The position numbers and the translations under genes were made by a program. The notes beneath the pieces are model-generated. The model saw only the letters and a program-made list of their open reading frames with translations. It was not told the origin of the DNA and searched no databases. Positions 47,994 to 58,720 of a stretch of DNA of 64,000 nt are shown piece by piece. Position 1 is the first letter of the stretch. Each line of letters begins with the position of its first letter. Source of the stretch: Undaria pinnatifida (taxonomy: Eukaryota > Sar > Phaeophyceae > Laminariales > Alariaceae). The DNA is taken from positions 22,828,923-22,892,922 of the forward strand of contig JABAKD010000025.1 of the NCBI GenBank assembly GCA_012845835.1, given 5' to 3'.

Positions 47994-49349
47994 ACTGCTC
48001 CTGACAGCTGGGTGCTTGCGCGGGCAAACTCGGCAAAGGCTTGTGGTGCTAAGCTGTGGCGCTGGGCGCTGGCTTATACAATTTGTACCATTTCGTGGAC
48101 TTAAATGTAAAAATCGTTTTCATTTATACATATATCCAAACAGTTCTTATATAATTGTTCATAATGGTGTTTCGAAACTTGGGTATATTAATACTAGCGT
48201 ACGCTTCCCAGGCCTTGCAACTCCCTCCCGTGGGAATCATGATCATGACACCCTCGGGACTACGAAAGGCCGGGTGCTGGATGGGTGTCCTAACGACGGT
48301 GAGAATCGCGCCCGACCGGGCCTACTATTGGAATTTGGTATCTAAGTATTTCCTATCCGTCCAAGTTACCCCTGCTGCTGTTCTAGAGCCTACGGACGAG
48401 TGGAGCAAACATGAAGATATTTTGAATTTTGTTACGTAGCTGGCATATATTTTCATTTCCTCAATCTGTCGTCTTATCGTCGTCGTAGACGTCGTAGATT
48501 CGTAGATTCGCATTACAAGTGGTACACCACACAAAACTAGTCAGGTCCTCACGCGTAGGACCTGACCAGGTATTAAGAGCAGAGGTGCACGCAATATAAC
48601 GAACTCTTTGTGGAGAGAAGTGGAAAACCACCTGGTCCATCTAGCCGTTCGAGTGCTGCAGACTGAACTACATCCACATACTCTACACTATCTGTACAGC
48701 GGTGTGGCTCGAACCCAAGGAAAAAAACAGAAACAAAAAAAAGAAACAAAAAAAAAGAAACAAAAAAAAGAAACAACAAAGAAGAAACAACGAAAAAGAA
48801 ACAAAACAAAACAAAACGAAACAAAACAAAACAAAAAAAGAAACAACAGAACAATGGAGTACGTATGAGTCCAGGGTGTTCACCACGAGAATGCGAGGGT
48901 CGAATCCACGACTTTTGAATTCAATCAATTCGTGTCTACTTCTTCTGCTGTTGTCAAGGTAGATCTTATGCAGTAAATTCGGTGTGTTTTATTTTTGTCC
49001 TCAGGGAGGTTTTGGGATACTTGGGCCATGTGTTAAGGGAGGTTTCGGGGCATTTCGGCTCAGTTCTGATCATTTTCGATCAGGACGGCGTCTTGTTCCT
49101 CGAGATTTTACCACCTATCAAAACAAGTCTACTGGTTTGATAAAAATGGGGCTCAACTTTTACCAATTCAAAAGTGGCCAAATTTCGCTTGGCTCCATAC
49201 GTCGGAGGCGTTGTACGAGCATATATTGGTTTTTAGACTGCTGTGGTCTACGACGGAATGAGACGCTGTGTATAGACTTGTCCGCAACTATAGATAGATA
49301 GGCACCGGATGAAAAAAAAAAAAGTCAACCGCGGTGTTTGGGAACCAAG
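47994..49349. other. No supported gene; upstream of ankyrin A first exon
   Basis: This would hold the promoter of ankyrin A if the first exon is right. Visible otherwise are a GAAACAAAAA-type A-rich repeat (48718-48855) and a B-box-like AGGGTCGAATCC at about 48897-48908. The frames here are low-complexity Lys- or Phe-rich strings or have no recognisable feature. Confidence 0.5.
48718..48855 (+). repeat. (GAAACAAAA)n-type A-rich tract
   Basis: AAGAAACAAAAAAAAAGAAA, AAACAAAACAAAACGAAAC and similar units recur for about 140 bp with almost no T. The Lys/Asn-rich plus ORF and the Phe-rich minus ORF are artefacts of it. Confidence 0.85.
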
Positions 49350-51050
49350 CAGGCATGGGTGATTACTCGGTTTTTCGAAACAAGAACTGGCAGCTTTAAG
49401 GTGCGGTTAACCGGTTGACCGGTTAATGAGTTAAACCGGCGAAGAACAACGGTTTTAACCGGTACCGGTTAAACCGGAAAACCTGTGGACTTATTTTACA
49501 CTAAAACGTGCCTGCAGCAACGAACATGGAGCGTATTAATAAACATGACAGCGTGAAGGTTGGTTGATTGACCCGACAATGTCGATTGTGCTATTGAATA
49601 GTCCAGAACATGATGTCATTGTGTGCACATCATCACAACTACTACAACCCGAAATAAAGTGGATCCAGCATCGATTGTGCGGGATCATCGACGTTGGATC
49701 ACCCCCTCCAAACCCCCACACCCCACAGAAGCACACACCACAAACGCACAACACGTCGTATCTCGCTACGACACGCAACCACTCCGACATGAGCCAGAAG
49801 TCGTTGTTTGTGTCTACGTTGCCGATGCGTCAATCGATGATGGTACCAGCGAAGGCGAGCAACTCTATGTTGATTCGGACCCCGATTCGGACGACGAGGA
49901 TGAAGGCGCTGACCCCGAGTCAGAAGGAAAGGGTACCTCGGAAACAGGCGGTCCCAGCGACCACCGTTCCACCCCCGGCGACGTCGCTGCGCGGCACCTT
50001 TGCACCTCTGCGTCGTCGGCGTCTTCCGAACGCTTCTTCTCCAAGACAGGGCTGACGATGACCAAGAAGAGGATGCGGCTGGCCGGAGATAGCATCGCAC
50101 GGATATTGTCCGTTCGTGGAGTCATCGTCTCCGGGCTCGTCGATTCGTAATACGAGCAAACGTGAACGGGAGTATAACAGTGAGGTCGCTGTTTTGGCGT
50201 TCATACTATGGGCTGAAATAAATACTTGCAGGAGAAGCCTTTGCACAGCTGTAGTGAATGTCAATACTGCTCAATTCATCGCAGCAGGACATTGATTACG
50301 TTGTCGTTGGCACGGGCGAAGGTACTTGAGAGTGTGTTTTTGGATGGCTTCCAGCAGTTAATTAATCTTGTTCCCGATACGTATTGGAGTTACATGTTTT
50401 CTTACGGTTGGAGAATGTTGTACAATGCAGTTTATGTGTTTTTTGTTTTGCCCCGTTTCCTTTCCAGCCCAACTGGAGGAGGTGTTTACACTCAACGGTT
50501 TCTTCTGGACACAACCTGTGTTCACAGGTATTTTCCGTTGTATCCCTCGGTACATGCCCCCAGTTACTGCATGCAGCATTGATACTTTAGATTTCAGCGT
50601 ATCTTTCAAGAAGTGTCATGTGGACTAAAAAGCGGGGCGACTGTTGCTTGTAACCGTCGCACGATGGTAGCCGTGACGGTGACTTCAGGAGCTTCGGGGA
50701 CATGGGGTGTGCGAGTCTCTGGTTGTGGTGGTTTGGACGCAGCCTGACGTCGTGTTTCACCATTAATAAAAGATAATTTCAGCTGAATCAAAACGCGAGA
50801 CGTTCCATTTCGAAGAGGCGCATTCTTTGCGAACAAAACGAAACACACACTTGTGAGTGCACCAAAAGGTGCCACTTGATGAAAACCAACCTGGTTTTCA
50901 ATGTTGTGGATACTTTACCACTAAAGAACCGGTGTAACCGGTTCTCGGTTAAACGGTTAAAACCGTCTGAAAAAAAACGGTCAAGCCGGTTATTTTTGTG
51001 TTAGAATAACGCCGCCTATCTGGTCTTCGGTTCTTCGAAAATGCCTCTGA
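49350..51050 (+). mobile_element. Decayed hAT element with subterminal ACCGGTTAA repeats
   Basis: A hAT transposase C-terminus (49623-50150) is flanked on both sides by clusters of the same motif: GCGGTTAACCGGTTGACCGG at 49402-49480, and AACCGGTGTAACCGGTTCTC with GGTTAAACGGTTAAAACCG at 50925-50995. Such subterminal motif clusters are usual transposase-binding regions. The outer ends are not certain: CAGGCATGGG at 49350 and AAATGCCTCTG near 51040 are a plausible inverse pair, but the flanking 8-mers match poorly. Boundaries are therefore approximate. Confidence 0.6.
49623..50150 (+). pseudogene. hAT transposase, C-terminal remnant
   Basis: The end of the frame, DVAARHLCTSASSASSERFF, then SKTGLTMTKKRMRLAGDS and ILSVRGVI, is the hAT dimerisation domain. 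The family signature is A(T)SAPSERVFS...G....K.R.RL. Upstream is an acidic run, YVDSDPDSDDEDEGADPE. The N-terminal BED finger and the catalytic DDE region are missing, so it is a truncated copy or a short derivative. The first codon is unclear; the frame is open from about 49623. Confidence 0.8.
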
Positions 51051-54000
51051 ACAACCCACAGCCTGCTCATCGCACGACTGGCACACAGCACCCTTGCATC
51101 GACCACCAAAAAAAAAAAGGAAGATAACCCGTATATCCTTGCCACCATCGCGTACGCTGTGGCGGCCCTACAGCTGCGCTACGTGAGTTTGAATCGGACA
51201 GCGATCAACACAACCCAACGTTATTTTTTTCTCACTCTAAAAAGAAAAAAAAGGGACAATGGATATACGCGCGGATGCTCCACGAGAGAGGGCTCTCTCC
51301 TAGTGACAAGAGAAGCCGTACGGTCCCTGATTACGTGCCCTTTTTGCGACGTGCTGGTGGTGAAAGGGGGTGATTGCCCATCTAGGCGTGGATCACTCGT
51401 GGATTTTTCATAATCTGGCTCAACAAGAGTACTAGTCTGAAATTGCTGGTTCCCATATGCAACACAGCAAAAATATCAAAACCACGATGAGACGGTGCGC
51501 GGAACAACTATATGTTTTTTTTTGCCGATTGAAAATTCACCTTTTATCCATTCATTATCACTCAAATTATACTGCATAAGAGTATCGTCCTCACTGGCTT
51601 GTGTTTTAGAGAGACGTTTGTTTTCTTATACGTACGACTACACACTTGACATTTCGGGACAGAAATTTGGTTGACAACGTGATTTCAGCGGAGGACACCA
51701 CGACACGAAGCGAGAACGGCCGACGCCGCCCACGGCAGAGTCGGGAGCGGCGAGCAAGGTGAGGCACGTCCAGGAAACAAGGCGCCGAGAGGTTCACCTC
51801 AGCTCAAGATATTTCGAAGACGGCTCAAAATCTGCTCTCAATCGGACCCTTCGGCTGCTTGTGGGCAACCTCCGGATAATCCTTAATGTATTTGTGTACC
51901 GGTCCGTAGCCGTTTATAGTTTTATTTTACAGTACACCACATTTCATGGACCGCGGCCCGGGCCGGCCCGCGAAACGCATGGGCCGTCTCATGGGTCGGG
52001 TAGACGTCGTCATCGTAGTAGCTGTGCACCACATATCATGAGACACGGCCCGGGCCGGCTCGTGAAAACACGTGGGCCGCCTCGTGGGCTGTGCAGAGCA
52101 GCCCATATAAAGCCCACGTCTCATGGGCTGCGGCCCGGCCCGGCCCATCAAAGTTCGAGTCGATGGGCCGCGGCCTGGCCCGCCCCATCACTTTTCAAAA
52201 TTATCGATTTGTTCAAAATTCTCGGCCCGGCCCGGCCCGCACCATCGGCCCATAACAAGCTCTGGAAAAAAAAAAACAGCGGGTGGTCGGGAATGACCCC
52301 CTTATACATCATACGAAGGTATTTTTGGAAAAGGCAACAACGTATTTCTTACATATACAGTCTTATTAGAACCTATTGGTAGTGGTACGATTCAACAGAC
52401 TGTGGCCTAAGTAATGACCATATAAATTTGTCTCATAATGCACCTGTTTTGCAGCCAAGGACAGGATAACATGTTGGTTCAACAACCAACGGACAGTATG
52501 ATACAATCCCCGGGGTCAAAGCAGGGGATAATATCCCCGGTTTTCCTGTCGTCAACTGTTCGGTTTGACTCCCGCACGGGCAAAAGAGGGTCAACTGTGA
52601 AGTGCGCTCAAGAATTCAAAGAAACGAGTTCGACTTTTTTATTGGTTTATGGGTTCGAGGAGGAAAATGCCAATCCAGCGCGAAAACACGAATTTCGAAT
52701 AAATCTATGTGAAGGAGCTTGAACGGGAGAAACTGGACGGCGAGCTCTGACTTCTCTTACTTAGACGAAGTCAAGGTGGTCATCCTCCTATCTTTAATCG
52801 TTTTCGTGTTTTTCGAGCGCCATAGCTATCGCAGATACTGAAAAAAAAAAAAACCTGGGCCAATTATTTTACCGTGGGCTAGCCGACAAAGGCCCTTTTC
52901 GACTACAGACCCAATCGTGCTTCTTGCATAGCAGAAAGCAACAAGGTTTCCGACTCCATATTTTTCGATTGAGCGATCCGACTCGCACATCCAGTCGAAA
53001 AAGTCGTCGATTCGACTGAACGTCCCAGTCGGATTGCTCAGTTGAAAACGCGTGCGAACCCCATCGCATCACTCATCCCACCACAACAACTCACGCACGC
53101 CGACACGCCCATACCAGGTACGTCAGTATCCTACGACAACGCCAACACTGGCGTAGCTGATATCGCTGTTGCTGATTTTCGCCGGAAGTCAGCGTGGCAC
53201 ATTCCTATGAATAGTCCCGCCGGCCAGCAGCGTGTATCATACGAGGAGAGATGGCAGCAGCTCGCGGTATCGATGAAATTTACCCAACAGCGGCTACGCT
53301 TGCTGTAGCTTTGAACGCCACGAACGTAGATTTGGCGGCTTTGGGCCAAGTCCAACGCCACCAACCCGTTTGGGCGAGGGCTCGTCGTGCGTGAAAAACG
53401 CGTGGCGCGAGGAGAACGAACGAAGCACAAAGCTGCCACCCGACTTTCGACTGCCGCCAGCGATACTCCCTCACACCAACCGCCTCCAGAGAGAGCACAA
53501 CACTACAACACCGAACCGACTGACGATAAGAAGGAGGCCCTGAAAAGTTCAATAGAAAAACGGTTAATTCGGAAAAGGCCCTTTTTCAACTCACGGGGTC
53601 CGTCTGTATAAGAATTCGGCAATAAGACTTGACCTAATTTTTCAAGTTAGTGCCAAGATTTGGTACGAATGCGCAGAAGGTCCGTGTGTTGTTGGCCAGA
53701 GTGGTAATTCTGTAGCGAAGCGGGGGTGTCTCCATCTCGTGAGCCGGGCTGAGTGTGCCCGTGCGTCCACTAGACTGTGCACTCTTTCTTCTCTAGAGTC
53801 TACGCTACGGACGTAAAGGCTAATAGCGGATTCCTGACCTTTTTTCGTCGTAGTTTCGTACTACAAGCAACAAGCAGTAGATTCGGACTTCCAAAGGTGC
53901 TTCATCTCAAACGCTCTCACTCTCCCAAAGCCGTTCTCGACGACGACCAGGACTCGCAATGCCGACCATCTTTATAACAAAAGGTGGACCGCCAGACGTT

Positions 54001-54094
54001 TCATCTGCTATTCTCACAGCAGCTCTCAGCGACGATCGGACGCACAACCTTGCCGCCCAACTCGATCCATCGAACGACGTACGAAACCACGCAG
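51051..54094. other. No confident gene; repeats and possible UPF0060 5' exon
   Basis: A GC-rich stretch with GGCCCGGGCCGGCCCG-type palindromes lies at 51945-52255. The 207-codon plus frame there is a by-product. The first coding exon and promoter of the UPF0060-family gene at 54095 should be in this region or in the unassigned frame 53777-53977, but I could not identify them. Confidence 0.45.
51945..52255. repeat. GGCCCGGCCC-rich repeat block
   Basis: CGGCCCGGGCCGGCCCG, CGTGGGCCGCCTCGTGGGC and CGGCCCGGCCCGGCCC recur six or more times with ATGGGCC/GGCCCAT flanks. It resembles subterminal repeats of GGCCC-rich DNA transposons, but I found no clear termini. Confidence 0.6.
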
Positions 54095-55150
54095 GTGTGG
54101 GTAATCGCCGTCTTCGGGCTGGCGGGCTTATGCGAGATAGGAGGAGGGTGGTTGGTTTGGCATGCCATCCGCGAGAAGCGACCAAGGTGCTGCTGTAAGA
54201 AGCCATCGCGTTTACGAGAGCAGGTCGACTTTTTTTTTTTATCGCGGACACAACGCAATCGTATCTAAATCTGTACGCAGCTCAGTACGTGCAAGTGTGG
54301 TGAGCTTAAGCTTTATTTTCCCCCATCCGCCGGAGGATAAAAACACTAAAAGAAACCCAGCTCAACCGCCGCTTCTGTACTATGATACTCGTGCGAGTTG
54401 TACGTTCATTATTCGGACAGCGATGTGGGTCATCTCAGGGCGGAAGGTCATTGCTGAGCTGGGTCGTAGACATCCCTTGTTCTCGCTGGCAGTATGGTAG
54501 AGCGCGAGTATTCATAGAAATGCGGCGGGTCGTTTTTTTTCCCGTTTGTTCGACTTCTAATTTCTCGGGATAGAAGGCGGTTTTGAAAAACCTGCACACT
54601 AACCGTGCCCCCGGTATATCGTTGACGAGTCTCAGCCGCTAGCCTCGCGACAGTCTCATCCGGCCGACCACTGTATAGCGCCCGGCTGATCGCAACCCCC
54701 GCCCCGGGCTTCGCAACACGTAGCGGTCCCCCGTTGCCCTGTTCATAATTCCCACCAGCATTATTCTAGATCTAGCCTCCCAACCGCGACCAATGTCTCG
54801 CCAAGCCTAACCCAGCAATGATGGGGCAGTGCGACCACTATATGTTTTTGCTGGTCTTTCCAGAGGATGCGTAGCGACATGTCCCTCCCACCCTACGCCC
54901 GCCTCGCAGATGGTGGATAATCCCCGGGGTGTTCTTGCTGGCGGCCTACGGTTTTGTCGCACCAGCTCTGCTCCCGGACGTCGCTTCCGCCGAGTTCGGC
55001 CGGGCGTTTGCAGTTTACGGCGGCGTTTTTGTCGCCATGTCTCTGTCATGGGGTGTTTTGTTTGACGGCTTCAAGCCGGACGCCGGGGACTATGCAGGTG
55101 CCAGTGTGGCTTTGGTTGGGGTCGCAATCATGTGGTGGTTTCCTCGATAG
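54095..55150 (+). CDS. UPF0060/YnfA-family small membrane protein, 5' end incomplete
   Basis: Two exons, 54095-54186 and 54910-55150 (stop), joined in phase across a GTGCTG/CTCGCAG intron. They give about 110 residues that match the UPF0060 (YnfA) family along its length: [26 protein letters not shown] joined to [35 protein letters not shown] and VLFDGFKPD, then [14 protein letters not shown]. Four membrane segments are evident, as expected. The family is mostly bacterial, is related to small-multidrug-resistance transporters, and has no settled function. The family length is about 108-112, so only the start codon and a few residues should be missing. They would come from an upstream exon, or the frame could extend upstream to 53984. 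The intron shows it is a nuclear gene and not bacterial contamination. Confidence 0.85.
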
Positions 55151-58100
55151 CATTGATTTACCCCGCCATAGCAGCAGCACAATAGTATTGTAGTAGTAGT
55201 GCTCGCCAAATGTGACGCCTTGAACGTTCTCCCGGAGAGAGGCGTCAGCGTGATTCATCGTAGCGTGGATAAGCCTTGCTCCCTCAGAACCTCTATTTTG
55301 CAAGGATGGGCCGGGCATTTTTACGCTGTGTTTACAGTAGTAGGGGCCTTGGGTCACCACGTACATGCGGAATATGCGAGTACCGACAATGTTTTCCAGT
55401 ACATGCAGTCTTTACACTTACAATAAAGAACACACTTTTAAATGATGTCTAGGTGAGTTGTTGCCCGTAAGTTTCAGGGCACCCCGGCAGTACCCACTGT
55501 AGTAGTACGAGATGGGGACGGCGTCACGCAGAAAGATTATTGCGTGAGAGTAGTGTACGTCTTGCAGACCCATCCATGCTTCGAGTATATGCATGGTGCC
55601 CATGTCAAGGACACAAAGGGTAATGCGTGAGCTCAGGGAAGCACCGACGATGTGTCATACATAGGAGCAGCCGCAAGGGGTGGGAGAGTGGGGGTTCTTC
55701 GTGAGGCTTCGCTTCCCGTCTGGTACTACTACTGTACGGATAGAAACGGAAATTAACATTGCCTGAATGCCTGAATGCCTGAATTGCACGAGGACTAGTT
55801 TATTTCGTCACCGTGCGTGTCCTTTCGATTATATTTTTTGTGGCGGTTGACGACATAATAGGCAGGGGTGACACAATGCAAGAATGAGGACAACGAGGGG
55901 AAATCAAAGCAATTGGTGTTTATCACGTTTTGACAGAGGGTACTGGTATATATGTGTAACACACATTAGTCCGTTCTTTGTACCCGTCGAGACCAATGCA
56001 AAACGTACAGCATACGACACGCAGGACATACACCAGCCAGGGAAATAGACAGATTGCAGGAGAAAAATACATGGAGAACGGTCGAGGTAGCAGCTAGCTT
56101 GGGTTTCGCACCGTAGCGGGGAGAGGGGAGGAGGTGCTTGCTACAGCATGTGAACCTTGGTTTGAGTTAATATGTCACATTATCTCGTATCAATAATGTA
56201 GTGTACAGTGACAAAAACTTGCTTCATCCATGAGGCGCTTTGTTTTCTCCGTCTCTCTGGCACTCTAAGTGGAGTTGCACGCTCTGTCCATTATTTTCTC
56301 CGGGGACTGTAGGGAGCGGCTCGTCTGGGAGCAGGGTCGCGCTCAAGCAGCCTGCCGTAGTGCAGAACCGCGGGCGTGGAACAGTAGCTGTAGTATGTCA
56401 CATGTGCCGCTGCGGCTGGCTTTGAGTCTCATCGAAATATAAGTACGTGTTTTCGGCTTCGAAGGCGAGGGAGGGAGAGAAAAAGGAGCGACGTTGTGAC
56501 ACCTCTTCGCATGCAACTTTAACCCGAGAAGGTTCACAAGCTGTCGATGTCAGCACAACTAGATACCAGGGCATTCATTAGTAGTTCGGTGTTTGTTGCG
56601 CGCAGCGCAACAGGCGACGCAATGCGTTTTGTGCGGCGGCGCGTGTTGCGCGCCGCAGGCACGCAAGCCGCAGGGGCCCCCGGAGCGTCCCCGGAGGGCC
56701 CCCCGGGAAGGCCCCCGGAAGGCCGCCGGAGGCGAAAAAATGCGATATATGCGAAATATACGCCTGAACGCCAAGTAACGAACTGCGTCTAACCGCCTCC
56801 CGAACCTCAAAAATGTGTGTGTCAGGGTGCCTTGGGATGTCTTGAAGCAGAAACGAGCTGATCGCACGTACACTACCGAAGTCAGGAGCATCGTTGCACC
56901 CAGGTCAATCGATAAAAGAGAAACATATTACTATTATATTCGCCATTCGCCATTCGCCATAGTCGGTGATCGGTGACGTTCCCAATGCCCAGTCTTTGTG
57001 TCGTTTCCATGGTATGGCTCGAATAGCACATCAGCAGCAGAGGTGTGGCAAAAAAAAGAACCCACCCCCCCTCCCTAGACCTTTCTTTGTGCTGCACGTA
57101 ATATCTGCCTGGTCGGTGAAACCCGACATGCTCCCGGCATGGCAGGGGATGCCCTGGTTTACAGTCTACAAGAGCAGGTCTACGGTCTTCTGACTACGGC
57201 TATGGATGAAGCGAGTGCAACACCCCCTCCCCCACCTTCATGCTCCAATTTCCACACCGTCACTGTAGTAGTAGCTTGTCGTCGTTATCGCATGATATCA
57301 CACATCACACTATCACCGCACAGCAACCAAGTATGGCGAATAGGAAAATGAGCTTAAAAATGTTCAACTACGGCCAATTGGACAAAAGGTGCTTGAAAAC
57401 CCCCCCCGCCTACTCGTACGGCGATTTAGAACCCCCCCCCCCAAGAAAAAAAAAAACGCCTGCGGCGAAAAAAAAATATACTGAGTATATATTATTTTCG
57501 CCTGCGTGGTTAATAGAAAGACCCCCATTTTTTTTTTCGCCTGCCGAAAAAAAATGTCGCTACAAAAGAAAAAGACTGGCGAAAAATGATTTCGCACTCC
57601 CAAAATCGCGTGTTACGCTGCCTCGCGGTGACTGTTGCGCAAAACGGATTTTCGACCCAAATGTTGCGCGTGCGCAACAGCTAATTATTGCCCTGCTAGA
57701 TACATGCGGCACCAACGGAACTGAAACTTCGTGAGGGTCAGTAAGATGATGAATGATGCCCAATGGGCTTGATGTTTGCGTCACAGGGCGGCCTGGACCG
57801 AGAATCCCAAGAATCGAAAAGTCTGGAAACATCGACAGGGGTCGCCGAGGAGTGAAGTAAAGCTGACACAAACGATACCACTTATGCACAAGCAGCCAGT
57901 ACAAATGACAACAGCACTTTCTTAGTGCTCGTCTGACAGATATTTTGTTAGAGCTTCAGCCCTATAAGAGAACGGGCAGCCGGCTTTAATGTGGAGACCT
58001 TGTCCAGACTGATTTTACGATACCCCCCCCAAAAAAACCAGCGATTTTCTTCAACGTACGTTTCATGGCTGCTTGACACGAGGAAGGGTGCTATGAAAAA

Positions 58101-58370
58101 AGAACTCTTCATATGTCTTTTAGCTTGCAAAGGACTATCGAACGATAACGTCGGGGTGGCAAGGGGCACCGTATAGTCAGGAGATACGGTCGGGAGCTGG
58201 TTTCAAAACCGGCGATTTCGATGAAAAAAAGTTGGGGGGGTACCATAGAACGACTCTCCATCAGACACCATCTGCACGTTGCCTCGCTGGGTGGTTGTGG
58301 TACATGCGAGTAATCCCACGCTAGGGGGGCAGCAGAAGTTTTTGAGCCAACATGAGAACCTCAATATCTT
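55151..58370. other. No supported gene
   Basis: The 3' flank of the UPF0060 gene is followed by DNA without recognisable coding sequence. Notable are a GC-rich block at 56595-56730 (GCGCAGCGCAACAGGCG, GGGCCCCCCGGGAAGGCCCCC) and an inverted repeat at 57466-57505 (GGCGAAAAAAAAATATAC with GTATATATTATTTTCGCC). Frames at 57240-57734 are low-complexity Lys/Pro strings. Confidence 0.55.
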
Positions 58371-58562
58371 ACCCGAGACATGCCTTCGAAGACCCTCGTT
58401 AGCGCAATAACCCGACAAATGTTATGCGCTTTTCACCCGAGACATGACTTCAAAGACCCTCGTTAGCGCTATATCCCGACAATTGCTATGCGCTTTTCAC
58501 CCGAGATATGACTTCGAAGACCCTCGTTAGCGCAATAACCGGACAATTGCTATGCGCTTCTT
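58371..58562 (+). repeat. Three-unit 64-bp tandem repeat
   Basis: ACCCGAGACATGMCTTCRAA, then GACCCTCGTTAGCGC and GACAATTGCTATGCGCTTTT, repeat at 58371, 58435 and 58499 with few differences. The last unit runs directly into dispersed repeat R1 copy 3. Confidence 0.9.
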
Positions 58563-58573
58563 TTTTTTTCAAT

Positions 58574-58720
58574 ATATCCTCCGGCGGATGGGGAAAAACA
58601 AAGCTTAAACTCACCACACTTCCACGTACTTTCATGCAACTCGTGCCAATTTAGCCCAACTGCATTCGCAATCCAGCGCTAGCTGGCGTGTCCTTCAGTT
58701 CCCGCGGCAGAGACAGCGCG
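58574..58720 (+). repeat. Dispersed repeat R1, copy 3
   Basis: TCCTCCGGCGGATGGGGAAA, then ACAAAGCTTAAACTCACCAC, and CAGCGCTAGCTGGCGTGTCC. It has the same block order as copies at 4686 and 13205. Confidence 0.75.

Noticed and set aside
48702-48962. Lys/Asn-rich ORF and Phe-rich antisense ORF
   Set aside because: Both are translations of the (GAAACAAAA)n tract.
51759-52382. 207-codon plus-strand ORF
   Set aside because: Much of it is translation of GGCCCGGCCC repeats; no domain is present.
58371-58562. CRISPR-like array
   Set aside because: The whole 64-bp unit is repeated with no variable spacers, and the genome is eukaryotic. It is an ordinary tandem repeat.
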